Part shown: in pieces, positions 22,554 through 27,605 of the stretch
Position numbering within the stretch: position 1 is the stretch's first letter
Layout of the letters: each line of letters begins with the position of its first letter
Source: an uncultured Collinsella sp.
Lineage (GTDB): Bacteria; Actinomycetota; Coriobacteriia; Coriobacteriales; Coriobacteriaceae
Reading direction: 5' to 3'
Assembly: GCA_900547125.1 (NCBI GenBank)
Contig: URFU01000013.1
Location: forward strand, 1 to 27,605
DNA: 27,605 bases
The notes under the pieces: generated by a model
Databases searched by the model: none
Told to the model about the DNA's origin: nothing
The model's input: the letters and a program-made list of their open reading frames with translations, nothing else
Program-made: the position numbers and the translations under genes

Positions 22554-23708
22554 ATGCACGAGTCAGAGCTCAACAACTACCTTGCCGTCATTAAGGTTGT
22601 CGGCGTCGGTGGCGGCGGTACCAACGCGGTCAATCGAATGATCGAAGAGGGCATCCGCGGCGGCGAGTTTGTTGCCATCAACACCGATGCTCAGGCACTC
22701 GCGAGCTCTGATGCCGATATCAAGGTGCACATCGGCACCGACCTGACCCGCGGCCTGGGCGCTGGCGCTAACCCCGAGGTCGGCCGTAAGGCTGCCGATG
22801 AGTCCCGCGACGACATCGCCGAGGCGCTCGCTGGCGCCGACATGGTGTTCATCACCTGCGGCGAGGGCGGCGGCACCGGTACCGGCGCTGCTCCCATCGT
22901 TGCCGATATCGCGATGAACGAGGTCGGCGCGCTGACCGTCGCCGTCGTGACCAAGCCCTTTACCTTTGAGGGCCGCAAGCGCAAGAAGAGCGCCGAAGAG
23001 GGCATTAAGACGCTCTCCGATTGCGTCGACACCATGAGCGTTATCCCTAACGACAAGCTGCTCGACATCGCCGAGAAGAAGACCACCATGCTCGAGGCCT
23101 TCGCAATCGCCGATGGCGTCCTTTCCCAGGGCACCCAGGGCATCACCGACCTCATCACCGTCCCCGGTATCATCAACCTGGACTTCGCCGATGTTAAGAC
23201 CATCATGAAGCAGGCCGGTACCGCTATGATGGGCATCGGTACCGCTTCTGGGGACACCCGTGCCGTCGACGCCGCCCAGCAGGCTATTTCCAGCCCGCTG
23301 CTCGAGCGCTCCATCGATGGTGCCACGCGCGTCCTGCTTTCCATTGCCGGTTCCAAGGACCTGGGTATCCAGGAGATCAGCGACGCTGCCGACGTTGTCG
23401 CCAACGCCGTCGACCCCGAGGCCAACATCATCTTCGGTACCGTTGTGGACGAGTCCCTGGGCGACCAGGTGCGCATCACCGTTATCGCTACGGGCTTCTC
23501 CGACTCCAACGTCAACCGTCAGGACGAGCTCTTCGCTGCTCAGCAGTCCCAGAGCAAGGCCGCTGCTTCTGCCGAGCCGCAGCGCACCGCTCCGGCTGCC
23601 AGCCCCGCTCAGGCTGCCCCGACTCGCAACGTTGGCGGTACCGAGCTCCCCAACTTTGGTAACGACCAGTTTGAGCTTCCCGACTTCCTCAAGCGCGGTA
23701 GCTTCTAG
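22554..23708 (+). CDS. ftsZ: Cell division protein FtsZ
   Basis: A 384-residue tubulin-like GTPase that forms the Z-ring. The N-terminal nucleotide loop is VGVGGGGTNAVNRMIEEG (17-34); the tubulin signature GGGTGTG is at residues 105-111; the T7 loop NLDFADVKTIM supplies the catalytic Asp. A short Ala/Gln/Pro-rich linker follows, then a C-terminal peptide with two similar units, ELPNF (364-368) and ELPDFLKR (374-381). CGGAGGA (22542-22548) precedes ATG 22554 by 5 bases; an upstream in-frame ATG at 22524 lacks a ribosome binding site. It is the last gene of the dcw cluster and is followed by a strong terminator. Confidence 0.98.
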   Translation: MHESELNNYLAVIKVVGVGGGGTNAVNRMIEEGIRGGEFVAINTDAQALASSDADIKVHIGTDLTRGLGAGANPEVGRKAADESRDDIAEALAGADMVFITCGEGGGTGTGAAPIVADIAMNEVGALTVAVVTKPFTFEGRKRKKSAEEGIKTLSDCVDTMSVIPNDKLLDIAEKKTTMLEAFAIADGVLSQGTQGITDLITVPGIINLDFADVKTIMKQAGTAMMGIGTASGDTRAVDAAQQAISSPLLERSIDGATRVLLSIAGSKDLGIQEISDAADVVANAVDPEANIIFGTVVDESLGDQVRITVIATGFSDSNVNRQDELFAAQQSQSKAAASAEPQRTAPAASPAQAAPTRNVGGTELPNFGNDQFELPDFLKRGSF

Positions 23709-23732
23709 TTCGTCTTAATCAACGACCTGCAT

Positions 23733-23764
23733 GGGGTGCGTCCGATTGGGCGCACCCCTTTTTT
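23733..23764 (+). terminator. Rho-independent terminator after ftsZ
   Basis: An 11-bp stem (23733-23743 with 23748-23758, core GGGGTGCG/CGCACCCC) with loop GATT and six Ts. It separates the dcw cluster from pgeF-pst. Confidence 0.93.
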
Positions 23765-23803
23765 GTTGTGGTTCGTCTTTGTAAACGAAAGCCTCCAATC
23801 TCC

Positions 23804-23821
23804 TTACGTTCCCTTTACGTT
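23804..23821 (+). promoter_or_regulatory. Pho-box-like direct repeats upstream of pgeF-pst
   Basis: TTACGTT occurs at 23804-23810 and 23815-23821, an exact 7-base direct repeat with an 11-base period. PhoB/PhoP-type phosphate response regulators bind tandem repeats with that period. TATCCT at 23841-23846 could serve as a -10 with the repeats replacing the -35. The repeat sequence itself is not a standard Pho consensus. Confidence 0.4.
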
Positions 23822-23924
23822 TGGTCCGTACTGCTGCGGGTATCCTTTTGATGAAGTATGGCAGCCGTATGACACGGACTGCTGCGGCGTCGCCGCGATA
23901 CTTGTGTTATTAGGAGGCTTTAGT

Positions 23925-24725
23925 ATGGCAGCACGTGCGGACAACGTTTCGCGTGTCGACCATGATGGAGTTACGTTGGTAGAGGGCGCGACGCACGATG
24001 TTCGTTTTGCCTTTACCGAGCGCACCGGTGGCGTTTCCGAAGATGCGTACTCCTCGCTCAATCTGGGCTCGCATGTAGGCGATGACCCCTTTGCCGTTCA
24101 AGAAAATCGCCGTCGAGCGCTCGAAGCCATGGGCGCCGCCGAGTGCGAGCATAATCTGCTCGTGCCCAATCAAGTACATGGTGACCATGTCGTGACGGTG
24201 ACCTCGAACGGCGCCGATGATCTTGAGAACATTCGCGAGCAGATTGCCGAGGGCTGCGATGCCATCGTCTGTACGGCCCATGAGGTACCCGTGCTGCTCT
24301 GCTTTGCCGACTGCGTTCCCGTGGTGTTGGTGGCTCCCAACGGCTTTGCCGTGGTGCACTCTGGCTGGAAGGGTACGATTGCGCGCATTTCCGCCAAGGC
24401 GTGCCAAGCGCTCTGCGAGGCGGCTAGCTGCAAGCCGGACGACATCTCTGCCTACATTGGGCCCCATATCCTGGGCGACGAGTACGAGGTGTCCCAAGAA
24501 CTTATGGACCGCTTTGCCGCCGAGTTCGCGTGCATCGATGCTACCGCTTCCCGTATGCTCGATCTTTCCGCCGCCATTCGCGAGGCGCTTATGGACGCCG
24601 GCATCGATGCAAGCAGCATTGTGGACACCAAGCTTTCCACCGTTCGTCAGAACGACCGTTTTTATTCCTACCGCAACGAGGGCGGCACCTGCGGGCGCCA
24701 TGCGGCGATCGGCGCGATGCTATGA
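23925..24725 (+). CDS. pgeF: Laccase-domain protein PgeF (YfiH/YlmD/LACC1 family)
   Basis: A 266-residue protein of the former multicopper polyphenol oxidase family. Members phosphorolyse purine nucleosides, and E. coli PgeF removes wrongly incorporated L-Ser from UDP-MurNAc. The zinc ligands are visible: His85 (NQVHGDHV), Cys130 (FADCVPVV) and His145 (VVHSGWKGT). FTERTGGVSEDAYSSLNLG and IGPHILGDEYEV are further family segments. TAGGAGG (23911-23917) fixes ATG 23925 with 7-base spacing; the frame is open back to 23736, but that part overlaps the ftsZ terminator. The stop overlaps the pstS start by 4 bases (ATGA), so it is translationally coupled to phosphate uptake. Confidence 0.92.
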   Translation: MAARADNVSRVDHDGVTLVEGATHDVRFAFTERTGGVSEDAYSSLNLGSHVGDDPFAVQENRRRALEAMGAAECEHNLLVPNQVHGDHVVTVTSNGADDLENIREQIAEGCDAIVCTAHEVPVLLCFADCVPVVLVAPNGFAVVHSGWKGTIARISAKACQALCEAASCKPDDISAYIGPHILGDEYEVSQELMDRFAAEFACIDATASRMLDLSAAIREALMDAGIDASSIVDTKLSTVRQNDRFYSYRNEGGTCGRHAAIGAML

Positions 24726-25558
24726 GAAAGATCGCATCGGTCCTGAGCACGGCAGTGCTCACACTCACGCTGTGTGCCTGCTCCTCGGGATCTTCCACAT
24801 CTTCTATTACCGTGGCCGGCTCGACCACGTGCCTTCCCATTGCCGAGATCGCAGCCGAGGGCTTTAAGGAAGAGACCGGCATCGACGTGCTCGTCTCCGG
24901 CCTTGGCTCCTCTGCGGGTATCGAGGCCGTCAGCAACGGCACGGCCGACATCGCCAGTTCTTCTCGTGGCCTCAATGCTGATGAGCAGGACCTTGGCCTG
25001 ACCCCGATCGTAATCGCGCACGACGGCATCGCAGTCATCGTGAACGACGACAACCCGGTCGATAATCTCTCGACCGAGCAGCTCCGCGATATTTACGCCG
25101 GCAAGATCACTAACTGGAAGGAAGTCGGTGGAGAGGACCTGAAGATTCAGGTTATCAACCGCGACGAGGCGTCCGGTACGCGCGAGGCCTTCCGTACCAT
25201 CGTGATGGACGGCACGCCGTTCGATCGTCGCTCGGCCGTTCTTTCGGGTACGGGCCAGGTACGCGATGTCGTGTCCCGCTCGCGTGGCGCCATTGGCTAC
25301 ATCTCGCTGGGTTTTGTCGAGAGCCTCAACGCCAAGACCTCAGTTAAGGCCGTTTCGGTCAACCATGTCGAGGCATCCGAGAAGACGGTCGCAAGTGGCG
25401 GCTATCCCATCTCGCGTGACCTTTACTTCTTTGTGAAGGGTACGCCTTCGCAGCAGGCGCAGAACTACATTGACTATGTGACGTCCGAGAAGATGGACAA
25501 GCAGATTCGCGAGGCGGGCTTTATTCCCGTCACCAACGACGGAAAGGGGAGTGAGTAG
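24722..25558 (+). CDS. pstS: Phosphate ABC transporter, substrate-binding lipoprotein
   Basis: A 278-residue secreted lipoprotein that captures inorganic phosphate outside the membrane. The signal peptide (MRKIASVLSTAVLTLTLCAC) ends in a lipobox-like LCAC with Cys20 as probable lipid anchor; the -2 Cys is unusual. Phosphate-binding segments are GSTTCLPIAEIAAEGF, SSRGLNADEQDLGLTPIVIAHDGIAVIV and the NRDEASGTREAF loop. The YAGKITNWKEVGG segment is typical of PstS. It starts inside the last codons of pgeF. The length is at the short end for the family but complete. Confidence 0.95.
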   Translation: MRKIASVLSTAVLTLTLCACSSGSSTSSITVAGSTTCLPIAEIAAEGFKEETGIDVLVSGLGSSAGIEAVSNGTADIASSSRGLNADEQDLGLTPIVIAHDGIAVIVNDDNPVDNLSTEQLRDIYAGKITNWKEVGGEDLKIQVINRDEASGTREAFRTIVMDGTPFDRRSAVLSGTGQVRDVVSRSRGAIGYISLGFVESLNAKTSVKAVSVNHVEASEKTVASGGYPISRDLYFFVKGTPSQQAQNYIDYVTSEKMDKQIREAGFIPVTNDGKGSE

Positions 25559-25559
25559 C

Positions 25560-26483
25560 GTGGAAGCACAGGAAACCCCCCAGATTGAGCAGGAGGCTCA
25601 GGCGTCCAAAAAGCGTGAGTTGGCGTTGGTGTCGCGCAGTACCTATCTCAAGGAGAAGGCGTTGCAGTGGATCTTCTTTGCCTGCGCGTTCTTGGCGGTC
25701 GTCACCGTCATCCTGATTTTTGTCTTTACCACGTATTCGGCACTGCCCGTCTTTACCGACATCGGCCTGGCGGACTTCTTTAGCTTTACGTGGGCGCCCT
25801 CCGAGGGTCACTACGGCATCATGTCGCTGCTGGCGGGCTCTGGCCTGGTGACGGTCGGTGCGCTCGCCATGGGCGTGCCACTGGGTGTGGGCACGGCCGT
25901 GTATCTGGTCGAGATCGCCAGCAAGCGCGTGCGCAGGCTCATCAGCCCCGCCGTCGACCTGCTGGCGGGCATCCCCTCTATCATCTACGGCTTCTTTGGC
26001 ATGGTCATCATCCGTCCGTTTATCGCGCAGCTGACCGGCGGTCTTGGCTTTGGCGCGCTGACGGCGTGGTTCGTGCTCGCCATCATGATCGTTCCCACCA
26101 TCACCACGCTTACCATCGATGCCCTCAATTCCATCCCCATGGGCATTCGCGAGGCGTCCTATGCCATGGGTGCCACCAAGTGGCAGACCATCTACAAGGT
26201 CGTGCTGCCTGCAGCCAAGCTGGGCATTGTCGATGCAATTGTCTTGGGTATGGGGCGTGCCATCGGTGAGACCATGGCCGTGTTGATGGTCGTGGGCAAC
26301 GCCCCGGTCATTCCGGATAGCATCTCGAGCCCCATCTCGACGCTCACGAGCCAGATCGCACTCGACATGAGCTATTCCTCGGGCCTGCATCGCTCGGCTC
26401 TGTTTGGCATGGGCGTGGTCCTGTTTATCATCTCCGCTGCACTGGTGGGTATCGTTCGCCTGATTTCCAAGAAGAGGGGGTAG
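25560..26483 (+). CDS. pstC: Phosphate ABC transporter permease PstC
   Basis: A 307-residue permease with a cytoplasmic N-terminus of about 35 residues and six membrane spans. The ABC-contacting EAA loop is visible as REASYAMGATKWQTIYKVVLPAA, followed by GMGRAIGETMAVLMVVGN. With PstA it forms the transmembrane channel. GTG 25560 is preferred because AAGGGGAG (25544-25551) is 8 bases away; a GTG at 25551 would collide with that site. The start lies one base after the pstS stop. Confidence 0.93.
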   Translation: MEAQETPQIEQEAQASKKRELALVSRSTYLKEKALQWIFFACAFLAVVTVILIFVFTTYSALPVFTDIGLADFFSFTWAPSEGHYGIMSLLAGSGLVTVGALAMGVPLGVGTAVYLVEIASKRVRRLISPAVDLLAGIPSIIYGFFGMVIIRPFIAQLTGGLGFGALTAWFVLAIMIVPTITTLTIDALNSIPMGIREASYAMGATKWQTIYKVVLPAAKLGIVDAIVLGMGRAIGETMAVLMVVGNAPVIPDSISSPISTLTSQIALDMSYSSGLHRSALFGMGVVLFIISAALVGIVRLISKKRG

Positions 26484-26486
26484 GCT

Positions 26487-27392
26487 ATGTCCGATTCCGT
26501 TGACACGACGGTCGATACGACCTCGTCGCGCGAGCGCATCAAGCGTGCCCTTTCCCATGGCAAGAAGGGCCGCATCAACAAGGATCTGTCCAACAAGATC
26601 ATGCTCGGCGTGTTTCGCGCCGCGGCCTATATCACCACCCTGGTGTTGCTTGCCATCATCGCCTACGTGGTCATCAACGGCCTGCCACATATCTCGCTCG
26701 ACTTTATCTTCGGCTGGCCGCAGGGCGTAAACGCCGAGGGTGGCATTTGGCCCACGATCGTCTCGACCGTCTACGTGACGGCGCTCGCCATGCTCATCTG
26801 CACGCCGGTTGCCGTCTTGGCTGCGGTCTATCTGGCCGAATACGCCAAGCAGGGCAAGGTCGTCGACATCATTCGCTATGCTGCCGATGCCCTGGCCTCG
26901 GTGCCTTCCATCGTTATGGGCCTCTTTGGTTACGCCTTGTTTGTTGAGGCCATGGGCCTGGGTCTTTCGATGGTTTCGGCCGCCCTGGCGCTGGCGCTTC
27001 TGATGCTGCCCATCGTCATGCGCACCACCGAGGAGGCAATCCGCGCCGTTCCGCGCTATATCCGTTGGGGCGCATATGGCCTGGGCGCCACCAAGTGGCA
27101 GGTCGTCTCCAAGATCGTGCTTCCTTCTGCTTTTGGCCGCATTGCCACCGGCATCGTCCTCGCCATCGGTCGCGCCATCGGCGAGACCGCGGTGGTGCTC
27201 TACACCATGGGTCAGGCCATCAATCTGCCGATCTCGCCGCTCGATTCCGGTCGTCCCATGCCCGTCCACCTCTATTTGCTTGCCAATGCCGGCATCAACA
27301 TGACCGCAGCCTACGGCACTGCGCTTTTGCTGATGGCGATTATTCTGGCCTTCAACCTGTTTGCGCGTTATCTGTCGCGCAAGCGCCGCTAG
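26487..27392 (+). CDS. pstA: Phosphate ABC transporter permease PstA
   Basis: A 301-residue permease, partner of PstC, with a charged N-terminus (about 45 residues) and six spans. The EAA-type loop is YGLGATKWQVVSKIVLPSAFGRI, followed by LAIGRAIGETAVVLYTMGQ; DFIFGWPQGVNAEGGIWPTI is a PstA-like extracellular segment. An AAGAGGGGG ribosome binding site precedes the ATG, which is 3 bases after the pstC stop. It is followed after 12 bases by pstB. Confidence 0.94.
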   Translation: MSDSVDTTVDTTSSRERIKRALSHGKKGRINKDLSNKIMLGVFRAAAYITTLVLLAIIAYVVINGLPHISLDFIFGWPQGVNAEGGIWPTIVSTVYVTALAMLICTPVAVLAAVYLAEYAKQGKVVDIIRYAADALASVPSIVMGLFGYALFVEAMGLGLSMVSAALALALLMLPIVMRTTEEAIRAVPRYIRWGAYGLGATKWQVVSKIVLPSAFGRIATGIVLAIGRAIGETAVVLYTMGQAINLPISPLDSGRPMPVHLYLLANAGINMTAAYGTALLLMAIILAFNLFARYLSRKRR

Positions 27393-27404
27393 TTAAGGAG
27401 TCCC

Positions 27405-27605
27405 ATGTCCGTCTATCAGTCCGCTCCCACGCCGGAGCAAGCGGCCATCACGGCCAAGGATTTCAACTTTTGGTACGGTGACTTTCATGCGCTGACGGGG
27501 CTCGACCTCTACATCGCCTAAATCGCCATCACCTCGTTTATCGGTCCTTCGGGCGGCGGTAAATCGACGTTTTTGCGCTGCATCAACCGTATGATCGACC
27601 TTATC
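27405..27605 (+). pseudogene. pstB: pstB (phosphate ABC transporter ATPase), start only, interrupted by an in-frame TAA
   Basis: AAGGAG (27395-27400) lies 4 bases before ATG 27405. The frame reads MSVYQSAPTPEQAAITAKDF, then NFWYGDFHALTGLDLYIA, then TAA at 27519-27521 (codon 39), and continues in the same frame with IAITSFIGPSGGGKSTFLRCINRM, which contains the Walker A motif GPSGGGKST. PstB proteins usually have a Glu-Asn-type pair where the stop and Ile now stand. There is no frameshift. No ATG, GTG or TTG lies in frame between the stop and Walker A, so reinitiation would lose the ATP site. Either the gene is broken in this strain or the bases here are a sequence or assembly error. The rest lies beyond the window. 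Confidence 0.75.

Noticed and set aside
23736..23924. N-terminal extension of pgeF with a Cys-rich stretch
   Set aside because: It would begin inside the ftsZ terminator stem, and a strong TAGGAGG site serves ATG 23925. The extra residues are not part of the family.
24530..24721. Upstream extension of the pstS frame inside pgeF
   Set aside because: A standard lipoprotein signal peptide starts at 24722; the upstream residues are the out-of-frame reading of pgeF.
25530..27269. 579-codon open frame on the minus strand opposite pstC and pstA
   Set aside because: Same codon-bias artefact; the translation is a low-complexity His/Asp/Gly/Arg string, while the plus-strand genes are clear permeases.
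1..27605. CRISPR arrays, rRNA, tRNA, insertion sequences, prophage or defence genes
   Set aside because: No regular spaced repeats, no RNA gene signatures, no transposase or phage genes were seen. XerD has housekeeping character and is not an integrase beside an attachment site.

Overview
The window is a GC-rich (roughly 60% by eye), almost entirely plus-strand stretch of a bacterial chromosome. Gene content and protein style point to a Coriobacteriia member of the Actinomycetota, most likely Collinsella or a close relative. The reasons are a division and cell wall (dcw) cluster without ftsA, divisome proteins with long Arg/Gly/Ser/Pro-rich cytoplasmic tails, an arginine-catabolism-type ornithine carbamoyltransferase beside a YfcC-family carrier, and a UPF0371/DUF1846 gene. 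The taxon is inferred from style and gene order, not from a search.

Layout. 1-2289: the 3' part of an ornithine carbamoyltransferase gene, then a YfcC-family membrane carrier that probably exchanges arginine and ornithine. 2290-2894: a gene-poor interval holding a run of stem-loops, a strong bidirectional terminator and a 26-bp inverted repeat. 2895-4964: a single-gene DUF1846 unit and a small winged-helix protein, each closed by a clear terminator. 5143-7748: pyrG (CTP synthase) and xerD (tyrosine recombinase). 7749-8209: a dense regulatory interval in front of the dcw cluster. 8210-23708: mraZ, rsmH, ftsL-like, ftsI, murF, mraY, murD, ftsW, murG, murC, murB, ftsQ and ftsZ, closed by a textbook terminator. 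23925-27605: pgeF (YfiH/LACC1 family) overlapping pstS, then pstC, pstA and the start of pstB, which carries an in-frame TAA.

How the genes work together. The dcw genes make the soluble peptidoglycan precursors (MurB, C, D, F), load them on lipid (MraY, MurG), polymerise and cross-link them at the septum (FtsW, FtsI) and set the division site (FtsZ, FtsQ, FtsL). PgeF may edit UDP-MurNAc precursors or phosphorolyse purine nucleosides, and it is translationally coupled to the phosphate importer PstSCAB. murE and ftsA are not in this cluster.

Most interesting signals. (1) A 16-bp site, TCAACTTGAAGGTTRA, lies upstream of both mraZ and ftsZ and looks like a MerR-family operator. (2) A near-perfect LexA (SOS) box lies upstream of mraZ. 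(3) The cytoplasmic tails of FtsI and FtsW share a motif, DPxxRLR-x(3-4)-GPRVR, encoded by different codons. (4) pstB has a nonsense codon just before its Walker A motif. (5) Pho-box-like direct repeats precede pgeF-pst. The coding regions themselves are largely ordinary; the novelty lies in the regulatory DNA and the disordered tails.
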